Below are positions 8,084 through 16,478 of a DNA stretch of 64,000 nt, piece by piece; position 1 is the stretch's first letter; each line of letters opens with the position of its first letter. The stretch comes from Burkholderiales bacterium Ga0074133 (lineage in GTDB: Bacteria > Pseudomonadota > Gammaproteobacteria > Burkholderiales > Burkholderiaceae_C): positions 1 to 64,000 of the forward strand of contig LNEG01000115.1 in assembly GCA_001464865.1 (NCBI GenBank), in the 5' to 3' direction. The translations under genes were made by a program, and so were the position numbers. The notes beneath the pieces were generated by a model. The model had not been told where the DNA came from and made no database searches. It was given only the letters and a program-made list of their open reading frames with translations.

Positions 8084-8604
8084 TCAGGCGCGGTGGTGTC
8101 GCCTTCACCCAGGACTTTCTCCATCAGCACGATGTCGCGCCAGGCGCCGAACTTCCAGCCTACCGATCGCATGACCCCCACATGGGTGAAGCCCAAAGCC
8201 TTGTGCACGCCCACCGAGCCCAGGTTGGTCGAGTCACCAATGACCGCCAGCAGTTTGCGAACGCCGGTGGCTTCGGCCTGCGCGATCAGTTCGGACAGCA
8301 ACGTGCGGCCCAGGCCCATGCCGCGCGCCTCTTCGGCGATGTAGATCGAATCTTCGGCCGAGAAACGGTACGCCGGCCGCGGCTTGAACCAGTTGGCATA
8401 GGCATAGCCCAGCACCTTGCCATCACTTTCGGCCACGAGCCACGGCAGGCCCTTGGCCAGCACATCGGCGCGCCGGGTTTGCATGTCGGTTTCGGTGGGC
8501 GGGTCGATCTCGAAGGTGCCGGTGCCGTGCAGGACGTGGTGGCGGTAAATGGCGGTGATGGCAGGGATATCCTGGTCGGTGCTGGCGCGGATGGTGGGCT
8601 TCAT
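8080..8604 (-). CDS. GNAT N-acetyltransferase, phosphinothricin acetyltransferase-like
   Basis: A 174-residue GNAT-fold protein. The order of elements follows the Pat/YwnH-type subgroup: TIRASTDQDIPAITAIYRHH, WLVAESDGKVLGYAYANWFK, then the acetyl-CoA-binding loop EEARGMGLGRTLLSELI, and GFTHVGVMRSVGWKFGAW near the end. It probably acetylates a small amine such as an amino acid analogue; the substrate cannot be told. The chosen ATG (MKPTIRAS) matches the family start; the frame stays open upstream but would run into the rpsP promoter. It is the first gene of a two-gene unit with the TM2 protein and is divergent from rpsP. Confidence 0.87.
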   Translation of the reverse strand: MKPTIRASTDQDIPAITAIYRHHVLHGTGTFEIDPPTETDMQTRRADVLAKGLPWLVAESDGKVLGYAYANWFKPRPAYRFSAEDSIYIAEEARGMGLGRTLLSELIAQAEATGVRKLLAVIGDSTNLGSVGVHKALGFTHVGVMRSVGWKFGAWRDIVLMEKVLGEGDTTAPE

Positions 8605-8621
8605 TGGGAAATGGATATAAT
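8593..8621 (+). promoter_or_regulatory. Probable rpsP operon promoter
   Basis: A perfect -10 hexamer TATAAT lies at 8616-8621. The -35 region at about 8593-8598 is poor. Start of transcription near 8628 would give a leader of about 120 nt before rpsP. Confidence 0.5.
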
Positions 8622-8674
8622 CGCGGGCTTTGCAGCGTGTCGCTGGCCGGGTGGCCATGTCGCGTGTCTCAAGC

Positions 8675-8695
8675 GTTGCGAATAATGGTTGCGAA
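8675..8695 (+). repeat. Direct repeat in the rpsP leader
   Basis: GTTGCGAA occurs twice with a 13-bp period (8675-8682 and 8688-8695) in the predicted 5' leader of rpsP. Whether it is functional is unknown. Confidence 0.4.
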
Positions 8696-8747
8696 CACTG
8701 TGGCTCAAGGCAAATGTTGCCGGAGTTCACCACCCGAAGGATAAATC

Positions 8748-8999
8748 ATGGTCGTCATTCGACTCTCCCGCGGCGGCTCCAAGGGCCGTCCTTTCTTCAA
8801 TATCGTTGTTGCTGACAAGCGCGTGCGCCGCGACGGCCGCTTCATCGAGCGCATCGGGTTCTACAACCCCACCGCCAAGGAATCCGAAGAAGGTCTGCGC
8901 ATCGTCCAGGACCGTCTGACTTACTGGCAGAGCGTTGGCGCCCAGTCGTCGCCTACCGTCGACCGCCTGATCAAGCAAGCCGCCAAGAAGGCAGCCTGA
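8748..8999 (+). CDS. rpsP: 30S ribosomal protein S16
   Basis: An 83-residue small-subunit ribosomal protein that binds 16S rRNA early in 30S assembly. The N-terminus [20 protein letters not shown] and the block [13 protein letters not shown] are diagnostic of S16. The length is the usual bacterial length. GAAGGA lies just upstream of the ATG. It leads the conserved rpsP-rimM-trmD-rplS order. A strong hairpin follows directly, which could lower expression of the downstream enzymes relative to S16. Confidence 0.98.
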   Translation: MVVIRLSRGGSKGRPFFNIVVADKRVRRDGRFIERIGFYNPTAKESEEGLRIVQDRLTYWQSVGAQSSPTVDRLIKQAAKKAA

Positions 9000-9011
9000 A
9001 GCTTCCTGAAA

Positions 9012-9054
9012 GGGGCGGGTTTCGTCGGCTGGCCTGGCGAAACCCGCCCCTTTT
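9012..9054 (+). terminator. Intra-operon hairpin between rpsP and rimM
   Basis: A 13-bp perfect stem (GGGGCGGGTTTCG with CGAAACCCGCCCC) is followed by only four T. It looks like a partial terminator or an mRNA-processing/stability hairpin, which would explain different expression of S16 and the RNA-modifying enzymes RimM and TrmD. Confidence 0.7.
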
Positions 9055-9078
9055 CCGTTTCTGGAACCGATTTTTGCC

Positions 9079-9648
9079 ATGACCATCACAGTGTCCCTTC
9101 CGCCCGCCGAGCTGCCCGCAGATGCCGTGGAGGTGGGGCGCATTGCCGATGCCTGGGGTGTCAAAGGCTGGTTCAAGGTGCTCTCGCACAGCAGCACACC
9201 AGAGGCGCTTTTCGCGGCCAAGACCTGGTATCTGCAGCCTTCGGAGCGCGGCGCCAAGACCTTCACCGGTACGGTGCTCCTGTCGATCCGCCAAGCCAAG
9301 GACCATTCGGATACCGTGGTGGCCTGGGCCCAGGGCATTGATGATCGCAATGCCGCAGAAGCGTTGCGCGGCGCTCGCATTTTTGTGCCCCGTTCGAGTT
9401 TTCCGTCCACGACCGACGACGAATACTATTGGGTGGACCTGATCGGTCTGGCCGTGTTTAACCGCGAAGGCGTTGCACTCGGTGAAGTGCGCGAGCTGAT
9501 GTCCACCGGACCGCAGACCGTTCTGGTGCTGGGCTATGAAGAGGATGGCAAGGCGCAGGAGCGCATGATTCCTTTCGTATCGGCCTTTGTCGATAAGGTC
9601 GACCTGCCGGCGCGTCGCATCACGGTCGACTGGCAGCCCGATTACTGA
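9079..9648 (+). CDS. rimM: Ribosome maturation factor RimM
   Basis: A 189-residue assembly factor for the 30S head; RimM binds S19 and helps 16S rRNA maturation. Two domains are visible. The N-terminal RimM barrel includes VEVGRIADAWGVKGWFKVLS, and the C-terminal PRC barrel begins at YYWVDLIGLAVFN and ends at ITVDWQPDY. The ATG at 9079 starts 25 bp after the rpsP hairpin. It is followed by trmD at 33 bp. Confidence 0.96.
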   Translation: MTITVSLPPAELPADAVEVGRIADAWGVKGWFKVLSHSSTPEALFAAKTWYLQPSERGAKTFTGTVLLSIRQAKDHSDTVVAWAQGIDDRNAAEALRGARIFVPRSSFPSTTDDEYYWVDLIGLAVFNREGVALGEVRELMSTGPQTVLVLGYEEDGKAQERMIPFVSAFVDKVDLPARRITVDWQPDY

Positions 9649-9681
9649 CCCGGCGCCCGTTGCCCGGCCCGGTTGCGCACC

Positions 9682-10440
9682 ATGCGCTTTGACGTCATCA
9701 CACTGTTCCCGGAATTGTTTGCGCCGTTTCTTGCGAGCGGCGTGACACGCCGCGCATACGCGAGCGGGCAGGTCGAAGTGCAGCTTTGGAACCCGCGCGA
9801 CCACGCCCAGGGCAACTACCGCAGGGTCGACGACCGGCCTTTTGGCGGCGGCCCGGGCATGGTGATGATGGCCGAGCCGCTGGCGCAGTGCCTGGCTGCC
9901 ATACGGGAAGCGCGGGCCGAGCCGGTCGACGCCCGGGCACCCGTGGTGCTCTTCTCGCCCATCGGGCAGTCCCTCAACCATGCCGTGGTGGAGCGCTGGT
10001 CGACCAGCACGGGTGCAGTGTTGCTCTGTGGCCGGTATGAGGGCATTGATCAGCGGTTCATAGACCTTCATGTGGACGCGCAGCTAAGCCTGGGCGACTT
10101 CGTACTTTCTGGTGGCGAAATTGCGGCCATGGCTCTGCTGGATGCCGTTGCGCGGTTGCAGCCGGGCGTGCTGAACGATGAGGGTAGCCACCAATTTGAC
10201 AGCTTCAATCCGGCGCTCGACGGCCTGCTCGACTGCCCCCACTACACGCGGCCGGAAGAGTGGGCGGGCCATGCTGTGCCCGCGCCGCTGATGTCTGGCC
10301 ACCACCTGCAGATCGAACGCTGGAGACGCGATCAGCGGCTAGCCATCACGGCCCGCCATCGTCCGGACCTGATCGGGATGGCACGACAGGCGGGGCTTTT
10401 GGACCCTGCAGATGAAGCAGCATTGGCCAGGCTCGGCTGA
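9682..10440 (+). CDS. trmD: tRNA (guanine-37-N1)-methyltransferase
   Basis: TrmD methylates G37 of tRNAs reading CNN and some other codons, using S-adenosylmethionine, and prevents +1 frameshifting. The product is 252 residues, with MRFDVITLFPELFAPFL at the start, GGGPGMVMMAEPL, and the trefoil-knot AdoMet-binding loops YEGIDQRF and SLGDFVLSGGE. An upstream TTG at 9673 is in frame, but the ATG at 9682 matches the family start. The 3' end of the gene overlaps the -35 box of the rplS promoter. Confidence 0.97.
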   Translation: MRFDVITLFPELFAPFLASGVTRRAYASGQVEVQLWNPRDHAQGNYRRVDDRPFGGGPGMVMMAEPLAQCLAAIREARAEPVDARAPVVLFSPIGQSLNHAVVERWSTSTGAVLLCGRYEGIDQRFIDLHVDAQLSLGDFVLSGGEIAAMALLDAVARLQPGVLNDEGSHQFDSFNPALDGLLDCPHYTRPEEWAGHAVPAPLMSGHHLQIERWRRDQRLAITARHRPDLIGMARQAGLLDPADEAALARLG

Positions 10441-10451
10441 ATTGCTATAAT
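10423..10451 (+). promoter_or_regulatory. Sigma-70 promoter for rplS
   Basis: TTGGCC (10423-10428) and a perfect TATAAT (10446-10451) are separated by 17 bp. The -35 box lies inside the end of trmD. This gives rplS its own promoter besides any read-through from rpsP, with a leader of about 120 nt. Confidence 0.7.
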
Positions 10452-10578
10452 CAAAGGCTTTTCGATCCTCTGCCCGGCCGTTTTGCGACGCCGCTTTGCT
10501 TGCAAAGCAGCTGCAAGACATTGAAACGTCAATCCCGACGCAGCCATTTTTGGCGCGGCCAAGATCGTGGGAATCCAA

Positions 10579-10965
10579 ATGAACCTGATCCAGACCCTGG
10601 AAGCGGAAGAAATCGCCCGCTTGAACAAGACCATCCCCGAATTCGCCCCTGGTGACACCGTCATCGTGAGCGTGAACGTGGTTGAAGGCACCCGCAAGCG
10701 CGTGCAGGCTTACGAAGGCGTTGTGATTGCCAAGCGCAATCGCGGCCTGAACAGCGGCTTCACTGTGCGCAAGATCTCCAGTGGCGAAGGCGTGGAGCGT
10801 ACGTTCCAGACCTACAGCCCGCTGATCGCCAGCATCGAAGTCAAGCGCCGCGGTGACGTGCGCCGTGCGAAGCTGTACTACCTGCGCGAGCGCAGCGGCA
10901 AGTCGGCACGTATCAAGGAAAAGCTGCCTTCGCGCGTCAACAAGGCTGCAGCCACCGCCGCATAA
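10579..10965 (+). CDS. rplS: 50S ribosomal protein L19
   Basis: A 128-residue large-subunit protein located at the 30S-50S interface. [20 protein letters not shown] at the N-terminus, [20 protein letters not shown] and [15 protein letters not shown] are diagnostic. A GTG at 10567 is in frame, but the ATG at 10579 gives the family-standard start. The last residues, [11 protein letters not shown], extend slightly beyond the usual end. A strong terminator follows. Confidence 0.98.
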   Translation: MNLIQTLEAEEIARLNKTIPEFAPGDTVIVSVNVVEGTRKRVQAYEGVVIAKRNRGLNSGFTVRKISSGEGVERTFQTYSPLIASIEVKRRGDVRRAKLYYLRERSGKSARIKEKLPSRVNKAAATAA

Positions 10966-10984
10966 GGCGCGGGCTCGACCTGAC

Positions 10985-11019
10985 AAGCCGCTACAGCATC
11001 TGCCTGTAGCGGCTTTTTT
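10985..11019 (+). terminator. Terminator of the rpsP-rplS operon
   Basis: An 11-bp perfect stem (AGCCGCTACAG with CTGTAGCGGCT) with a 7-nt loop is followed by TTTTTT. It is a textbook rho-independent terminator. Confidence 0.92.
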
Positions 11020-11054
11020 GTTTTTAGGCGTCTCTTTACCCCTCCGTGAAACCC

Positions 11055-11765
11055 ATGTCCTCCCCAGCTGTTTCCTCGGTCATTGCCCCGGTTACGGCGC
11101 TTCCAGACTTCGATCCCCGGCAAGTCCCCGTGGTAGCAGTCGATGCCCACCTGCCGGCGGTTCCGCTGCAGGCCCAGACGGCGCAGGCGCTGCGGCGCCG
11201 GTTTGCAGCGCCGCCCTTGTGGGAGCCCGAGGTGGTGCTGGAGAAGAGGTTCATGAACCGCGAGCCCGCGCATGCATCGGTGCTGCTCGCCATCGTGCAG
11301 CGCGAACAGCCCATGGTGCTGCTCACCGAGCGCACCGCCCACCTGTCGACGCATTCGGGGCAGGTGGCTTTCCCGGGCGGAAGGGCTGATGTAGAAGACG
11401 CTTCCCCAGCGGATACCGCGCTGCGCGAGGCGCACGAAGAGGTTGGCCTTGCCCGGGAGTTTGTGGAAGTGCTGGGTCATTTGCCCACGTACGTCACCGG
11501 GTCGTCCTTCATCATCACACCGGTCGTTGCGTTGGTACGCCCCGACTGCGTGCTGCAGCCCAATCCTTACGAAGTGGCGGACCTGTTTGAGGTGCCGCTG
11601 TCTTTCCTGCTGGACCCGGCGCACCACCGGCGGCATGTTTTCGACCTGGACGGGATCCGGCGCGAGTGGTTCTCGATGCCCTACCAGGACGGGGGCAAGA
11701 GTCGGTTCATCTGGGGGGCTACCGCGGGCATGCTGCGCAACTTTTACCGTTTCATGTCGGCCTGA
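11055..11765 (+). CDS. CoA pyrophosphatase, NUDIX family
   Basis: A 236-residue protein with the UPF0035/CoA-diphosphatase signature: LLTERTAHLSTHSGQVAFPG followed by GGRADVEDASPADTALREAH and EEVGL. This pattern, with the GQVAFPGG lead-in, marks NUDIX enzymes that hydrolyse CoA and its derivatives to 3',5'-ADP and phosphopantetheine (NudL/CoAse type). The N-terminal 60 residues are less conserved. A GTG at 11046 is also in frame; the ATG at 11055 was chosen. The next gene starts 56 bp downstream on the same strand. Substrate is inferred from family only. Confidence 0.88.
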   Translation: MSSPAVSSVIAPVTALPDFDPRQVPVVAVDAHLPAVPLQAQTAQALRRRFAAPPLWEPEVVLEKRFMNREPAHASVLLAIVQREQPMVLLTERTAHLSTHSGQVAFPGGRADVEDASPADTALREAHEEVGLAREFVEVLGHLPTYVTGSSFIITPVVALVRPDCVLQPNPYEVADLFEVPLSFLLDPAHHRRHVFDLDGIRREWFSMPYQDGGKSRFIWGATAGMLRNFYRFMSA

Positions 11766-11821
11766 CCGGGGCTGTGCGCCCGGGCGTCAAAGGCTGGGCT
11801 GGCGCCGCTATCATTGCCACC

Positions 11822-12808
11822 ATGAGTTTCTTCGCCATTCTGTTCGCCCTGCTGATCGAGCAGGCGCGCCCGTTGGCGCGAAGCAATCCCATCCATGCGG
11901 GTCTGCGGGCGTGGGCCCTTTCGGTCACGCGCAATTTTGATGCCGGCAAACCCCATCACGGGTGGGTGGCATGGTCTCTGGCCGTGATGGTCCCTGCAGT
12001 CCTGACCCTGGCTATCCACTGGCTGCTCTTGTGGGGTCTGGGTTGGCCTTTTGCGGTGCTGTGGAGCATTGCGGTGCTGTACGTTACGCTGGGTTTCCGG
12101 CAATTCAGCCACCACTTCACCAGCATTCGCGACGCGCTCGAAAGTGGTGAAGAGGATGTCGCACGCGAGCGCCTTGCACACTGGCAGCAGGTAGATGTGG
12201 GCGCGTTGCCGCGCAGCGAGATCGTGCGTCACGTGATCGAGTATTCTGTGCTGGCAGCGCATCGGCATGTGTTTGGCGTGCTGGCCTGGTTCTCCGTGCT
12301 GGCTGCGCTGGGCCTCGGGCCCACTGGCGCCGTGCTTTATCGGCTAGCCGAGTTCGTTTCACGTTACTGGCATGCGCGACAGCGCACGGGTGCCCATCCC
12401 GCCAGCGGGGCACTGCAGCGCGCCAGTGCACAGGCGTGGATGGTCATTGACTGGTTACCCGCGCGTCTGACAGCGCTGAGCTTTGCGGTCGTGGGCAGTT
12501 TCGAAGAAGCCATCGAAGGGTGGCGATTCCATGCCCAGCACTTCCCGGACGATAACGATGGCGTGGTGCTGGCGGCTACTGCCGGTGCCATCAATGTCCG
12601 CCTCGGGGGCGAAGCGCTCAAGGCCCGCGCCAGTGTGGACGCCCCCCAGGGTCTGGCTGCCGATGCCGACATGGGCGACAGCGATGCGACACCCGGACGT
12701 GAGCCGGAAGTTGGTCACCTGCGCAGCGTGGTCGGGCTCGTCTGGCGGTCTGTCGTGGTGTGGATGCTGTTGCTGGCGTTGCTCACGCTGGCACGCTTGC
12801 TCGGCTGA
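11822..12808 (+). CDS. CobD/CbiB-family integral membrane protein
   Basis: A 328-residue membrane protein with hydrophobic segments at the N-terminus (MSFFAILFALLIEQARPL), around residues 50-90, 150-180 and at the C-terminus. It resembles the CobD/CbiB and AmpE group: FTSIRDALESGEEDVARERL corresponds to the cytoplasmic loop, and DWLPARLTALSFAVVGSFEE to the conserved D-x-x-P-A-R-L block of cobinamide-phosphate synthases. No other cobalamin gene is in the window, so a role in B12 synthesis is not supported by context. It converges on rsgA. Confidence 0.75.
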   Translation: MSFFAILFALLIEQARPLARSNPIHAGLRAWALSVTRNFDAGKPHHGWVAWSLAVMVPAVLTLAIHWLLLWGLGWPFAVLWSIAVLYVTLGFRQFSHHFTSIRDALESGEEDVARERLAHWQQVDVGALPRSEIVRHVIEYSVLAAHRHVFGVLAWFSVLAALGLGPTGAVLYRLAEFVSRYWHARQRTGAHPASGALQRASAQAWMVIDWLPARLTALSFAVVGSFEEAIEGWRFHAQHFPDDNDGVVLAATAGAINVRLGGEALKARASVDAPQGLAADADMGDSDATPGREPEVGHLRSVVGLVWRSVVVWMLLLALLTLARLLG

Positions 12809-12896
12809 CTGCTCAGGCTTGACCTCGGCGCAGGCTACCGCCACCCTGTGCGTGCGCATTTGACGTACCAACGCAGGGCACTCCTGGCTGGGTAGT

Positions 12897-13841
12897 TCAG
12901 TACCGTGTATGGCTCAGTTCTTCAAACAGGTCGCTGTAGATGCGGTGCCGCGTGGGGCTGATGCCATTCTCGCCAGGGCCTTCTTTCAGTGCAGCCAACA
13001 CACCGCATCCGGGCTCGTGCAGGTGGGTGCAGTTGTAGAACTTGCAGTGTCCGGCATGCGCTGCAATGTCGGGCATGCACGCGGCAAGTTGCATGGGCGC
13101 AATGTGGTGCAAGCCAAATTCCTGGAAGCCTGGCGAGTCGATAAGGGCGGTGGTCCGAGCTGCGTCCATCCAGTACCAGTGGGTGCTCGTGGTGGTGTGC
13201 TTTCCCGAATTCAGGGCCTGCGATATCTCGCCTGTAAGCACCGTGGCCCCGGGCACCAGCAGGTTGATCAGGGTGCTCTTGCCCGATCCAGAAGGCCCCA
13301 GCACTAGCGTTGTCTTGCCCTGCAGGTGCTGCATCAGCAATGCGCGGTCTACATCGCTCGAGAGGGCCAGCGACAGCGGCAGTACGCCGTAGTGTTTGCC
13401 TCCGCCCATGTGCCGGTAGGGTAGCAGCCGCTCCCAGGCACGGGCGAACGGCTCTACCAGGTCGCTCTTGTTCAGTGCAATGATGGGCATGATGCCCTCC
13501 GCCTCGGCAGCGATCAGCGCGCGAGAGAGCTGGCTCTCTGAAAACACGGGTTCGGCGGCAATCAGGATCAGGACTTGGTCCAGATTGGCCGCGAATGATT
13601 TTGTCCGGATCTCGTCCTGCCGATAGAAAAGGTTCTTGCGCTCCTGCACCTTCTCGATGGTGCCTTCGTCGCCCTGACCGGGAGGGGCTGCCTGCCACAG
13701 CACACGGTCGCCCACCACAGCCTGGTTCTTTTTTCCGCGGGGATGGCAGATGCGGCGCTCACCATCAGGTGTCTCGACCATGCAATGCCGCCCATGGCTG
13801 GCCACCACGGTACCCTGCATGAGTGCGCTGCGCTCAGCCAT
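12897..13841 (-). CDS. rsgA: Ribosome small subunit-dependent GTPase RsgA
   Basis: A 314-residue circularly permuted GTPase that checks late 30S subunit maturation. An OB-fold lies at the N-terminus (GTVVASHGRHCMVETPDGER). GTPase motifs come in permuted order: G4 LNKSD, then G1 GPSGSGKSTLINLL, then G3 DSPGFQEF. The C-terminal zinc finger supplies ligands in GHCKFYNCTHLHEPGCGV. All expected residues are present. It is followed on the same strand, in the upstream direction, by the pterin dehydratase gene, 27 bp away. Confidence 0.96.
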   Translation of the reverse strand: MAERSALMQGTVVASHGRHCMVETPDGERRICHPRGKKNQAVVGDRVLWQAAPPGQGDEGTIEKVQERKNLFYRQDEIRTKSFAANLDQVLILIAAEPVFSESQLSRALIAAEAEGIMPIIALNKSDLVEPFARAWERLLPYRHMGGGKHYGVLPLSLALSSDVDRALLMQHLQGKTTLVLGPSGSGKSTLINLLVPGATVLTGEISQALNSGKHTTTSTHWYWMDAARTTALIDSPGFQEFGLHHIAPMQLAACMPDIAAHAGHCKFYNCTHLHEPGCGVLAALKEGPGENGISPTRHRIYSDLFEELSHTRY

Positions 13842-13868
13842 CAGTGTGCGTCCGCCGTGCGGACGACC

Positions 13869-14207
13869 TCATGCCAGCAGTGCATCGAACTGGCCTGCGC
13901 ATTCGAAGTCAGTGGACGAAATGCCGTGTACATCGTGGGTATTGAGGCGCACAACGCAGCGGTTGTAGTGCACCGAAAGGTCCGGGTGGTGGTCCTGCGC
14001 GTTGGCGATGAAGGCGACCGCGTTCACAAAAGAGATGGTTTCGTAGTAATCGGCGAAGTGGTAAGTCTTCTCGATCGCGACGTCAGCGCCGTCGCCAGTG
14101 AGTCGCCAGCCCTCGACCTTGGCAAGGTTTGCTACAACTTCTGTAGCTGTTAAGGCACGACGGACGTGCGCTGACCAGTCTTTTTTCTTCAACATCGTGG
14201 AACTCAT
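13869..14207 (-). CDS. phhB: Pterin-4a-carbinolamine dehydratase
   Basis: A 112-residue protein of the PCD/DCoH family, which dehydrates 4a-hydroxytetrahydropterin formed by aromatic amino acid hydroxylases. The block AQDHHPDLSVHYNRCVVRL contains the active-site histidines, and TYHFADYYETISFVNAVAFI precedes it in the usual order. No phenylalanine hydroxylase gene is beside it, so an alternative role, for example linked to molybdopterin, is possible. Its ATG overlaps the stop of the M48 protease gene in an ATGA arrangement, so the two are probably coupled. Confidence 0.92.
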   Translation of the reverse strand: MSSTMLKKKDWSAHVRRALTATEVVANLAKVEGWRLTGDGADVAIEKTYHFADYYETISFVNAVAFIANAQDHHPDLSVHYNRCVVRLNTHDVHGISSTDFECAGQFDALLA

Positions 14208-15529
14208 GGGTGGACAACCTTCTGGGGCTGCATACGCGCCAGTCGTTCGGCGGCAGGCGGATGCGAATAATAGAACTGCACGTACACCGGGTCCGGTGTC
14301 AGCGTGGACGCGTTGTCTTCGTAAAGCTTGAGCAGCGCAGAGGAGAGATCTGCACCGCTGGCCTGCGACGCCGCATAGGCATCGGCCTGGAATTCATGCT
14401 TGCGTGACTGCCGCGAGAAGAAGGGCGAGATGAACAGCGTGAACACAGGCGTGGCCAGCATGAAGAGCAGCAGCGCCAGAGCATCATTGGGAGCAGATGC
14501 CAGTGCGGGATCGAACGAAATGTTGGGCCTGACGCCGAGACCTGTGTAGAACCATACCTGCCCAGATAGCCAGCCCAGCAGTGCAAAACCGGCAAAGCTG
14601 ATTGCAAACATCACCACCACCCGCTGAACGATATGCCGGTGCTTGAAGTGACCCAGCTCGTGGGCCAGTACGGCCTCGACCTCACCCGGCGACAGCTGGC
14701 GCAGCAGCGTGTCGTAGAACACCACCCGTTTGGCTGCGCCAAAGCCTGTGAAATAGGCGTTGGCGTGCGCACTGCGGCGACTGCCGTCCATCACAAACAG
14801 CCCTTTGGCCGAGAAGCCGCAACGTTGCATCAGCGCCGTCACTCGTGCGCGCAGCGATTCGTCTTCCAGAGGCTGGAACTTGTTGAACAGCGGAGCGATG
14901 AACGTCGGGTACACCACCATCAGAACAAGGTTGAACCCCATCCAGAAGCACCAGGCCCACAGCCACCAGAGTGACCCGGTCGCACCCATGACCCACAGGA
15001 TCAGGGCCGCGACCGGCAGGCCAATGGCCGCGCCCACCAGCAGGCCCTTGACGGAGTCTGCCAGCCAGAGTCGCCACGTCATGCGGTTGAAGCCGAAGCG
15101 TTCTTCGATCACGAAGATCTGGTACAGCGAGAGCGGCAGATCAATCAGGCCGCTGATGGCTGCAAACGCAGCCAGCAACACAAGCTGCTGCGCCATGCCG
15201 CCGCCCAGCGCCTCAAGCAGGATCTGGTTCAGTGCATCAAGCCCCCCCAGCAAAGTCCACCCCAGGAGCACTGCAGCGCCGAGTGCCATTTCAATCAGGC
15301 CGAGCCGTGTCTTGGTGATGGTGTAGTCAGCCGCTTTTTGATGGGCAGCGAGCGAAATACGCTCCGCAAACGCATCAGGCACGGCATCGCGGTGCATTGC
15401 CACATGCCGGATCTGGCGTGATGCAAGCCAGAAGCGCAGCAAGAGGCCTGCAGCAAGCGCTGCGGCAAAGGCCAGCGTCAGCGCAAGCGATGGGGACAAT
15501 AGATGTTCGGGAACTGTAGGGGCAGACAT
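14204..15529 (-). CDS. M48 family metallopeptidase, Ste24/CAAX protease-like
   Basis: A 441-residue membrane zinc protease resembling Ste24-type CAAX proteases. There are hydrophobic segments at residues about 15-35, 80-100 and 120-140. The zinc motif is [14 protein letters not shown], and the third ligand is in [11 protein letters not shown]. Further hydrophobic helices surround the motif. The ATG at 15529 gives [10 protein letters not shown]; an open extension upstream overlaps orn and was rejected. In bacteria such enzymes probably act in membrane protein quality control, since prenylated CAAX substrates are not known there. It is divergent from orn (37-bp gap) and coupled to phhB. Confidence 0.9.
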   Translation of the reverse strand: MSAPTVPEHLLSPSLALTLAFAAALAAGLLLRFWLASRQIRHVAMHRDAVPDAFAERISLAAHQKAADYTITKTRLGLIEMALGAAVLLGWTLLGGLDALNQILLEALGGGMAQQLVLLAAFAAISGLIDLPLSLYQIFVIEERFGFNRMTWRLWLADSVKGLLVGAAIGLPVAALILWVMGATGSLWWLWAWCFWMGFNLVLMVVYPTFIAPLFNKFQPLEDESLRARVTALMQRCGFSAKGLFVMDGSRRSAHANAYFTGFGAAKRVVFYDTLLRQLSPGEVEAVLAHELGHFKHRHIVQRVVVMFAISFAGFALLGWLSGQVWFYTGLGVRPNISFDPALASAPNDALALLLFMLATPVFTLFISPFFSRQSRKHEFQADAYAASQASGADLSSALLKLYEDNASTLTPDPVYVQFYYSHPPAAERLARMQPQKVVHP

Positions 15530-15566
15530 GTCCGGCGAGTTTAGGCCATCAGCGACAATGCGCGCC

Positions 15567-16145
15567 ATGTCAGAAGCCCACAACCCTACCCCCGCCATGC
15601 TTGCCAAATCCGACCAGAACCTGGTGTGGCTTGATTGCGAGATGACAGGCCTTGAGCCGGATACGGACCGCCTGCTGGAAATCGCTGTCGTGGTCACCGG
15701 TCCCACCCTGGAGCCAAGGGTCGAGGGCCCCGTGCTCGTTATTCACCAATCTGATGCATTGCTCAATGGCATGGACGCGTGGAACAAGGGTACGCACGGG
15801 CGCAGCGGTCTCATAGACAAGGTGAAGGCTTCGACCGTGACGGAGGCTGAGGCCGAGCAGGAAATCCTGGCGTTCCTGGCGAGATATGTGCCCAAGGGTG
15901 TGGCGCCGATGTGCGGCAACAGCATCGGACAGGACCGGCGTTTCCTGGTGCGGTACATGCCCAAGCTTGAGCGGTTTTTTCACTACCGTAACGTGGACGT
16001 AAGCACCCTCAAGGAACTGGCCAAGCGCTGGAAGCCAGAGGCTTACACCAGCTTCAAGAAAGCGCAAAGGCACACCGCCCTGGCAGACGTGCATGAATCC
16101 ATCGATGAGTTGGCGCACTACCGGACACACCTCCTGTCCCTCTGA
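15567..16145 (+). CDS. orn: Oligoribonuclease
   Basis: A DEDDh 3'-5' exoribonuclease that degrades 2-5 nt RNA fragments, including the pGpG product of c-di-GMP breakdown; usually essential. The product is 192 residues. Catalytic motifs are [20 protein letters not shown] (Exo I, D-x-E), [17 protein letters not shown] (Exo II) and [16 protein letters not shown] (Exo III with H and D). The ATG at 15567 gives a short N-terminal extension; ATG at 15597 (MLAKSDQN) is closer to the E. coli start and is an alternative. Confidence 0.95.
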   Translation: MSEAHNPTPAMLAKSDQNLVWLDCEMTGLEPDTDRLLEIAVVVTGPTLEPRVEGPVLVIHQSDALLNGMDAWNKGTHGRSGLIDKVKASTVTEAEAEQEILAFLARYVPKGVAPMCGNSIGQDRRFLVRYMPKLERFFHYRNVDVSTLKELAKRWKPEAYTSFKKAQRHTALADVHESIDELAHYRTHLLSL

Positions 16146-16231
16146 ACCCGTCCTCGGGCGGGGGCAGGCGCTCACATGAGCGGGGCCAGTTACCTGCACT
16201 CGTGCTCGCCGGCCGGCCAGAAGAGGTGTGC

Positions 16232-16261
16232 TTGCGGGGAAACCCTGATTCATGCCATAAT
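16232..16261 (+). promoter_or_regulatory. Candidate helicase promoter with a long 5' leader
   Basis: TTGCGG (16232-16237) and CATAAT (16256-16261) are separated by 18 bp. Transcription from about 16268 would leave a leader of about 210 nt before the helicase ATG at 16479. The rest of the 333-bp orn-helicase gap is this leader. It contains pyrimidine-rich stretches (near 16301-16342) and a T6 run, but no clear riboswitch fold was recognised. Confidence 0.45.
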
Positions 16262-16478
16262 CGCTGGCTGCGCAGGAAACTGTCCTCGCAGATTGTGCAT
16301 CTCCCCTCACACACCGGGCCCGCCAGCCGTCTCTCTTTTTTGAGTAAGACAGGACTGGCAAGAACGCCCACCCGCACCGGACCACCGGCGCAGGTTTCGT
16401 TTGATGGTTGATGTTTTTTAACCATTGACGAAGCCACTCGCAGGCTACGCTTGCGATCGTCTTCGTGAGAGAAAAATC

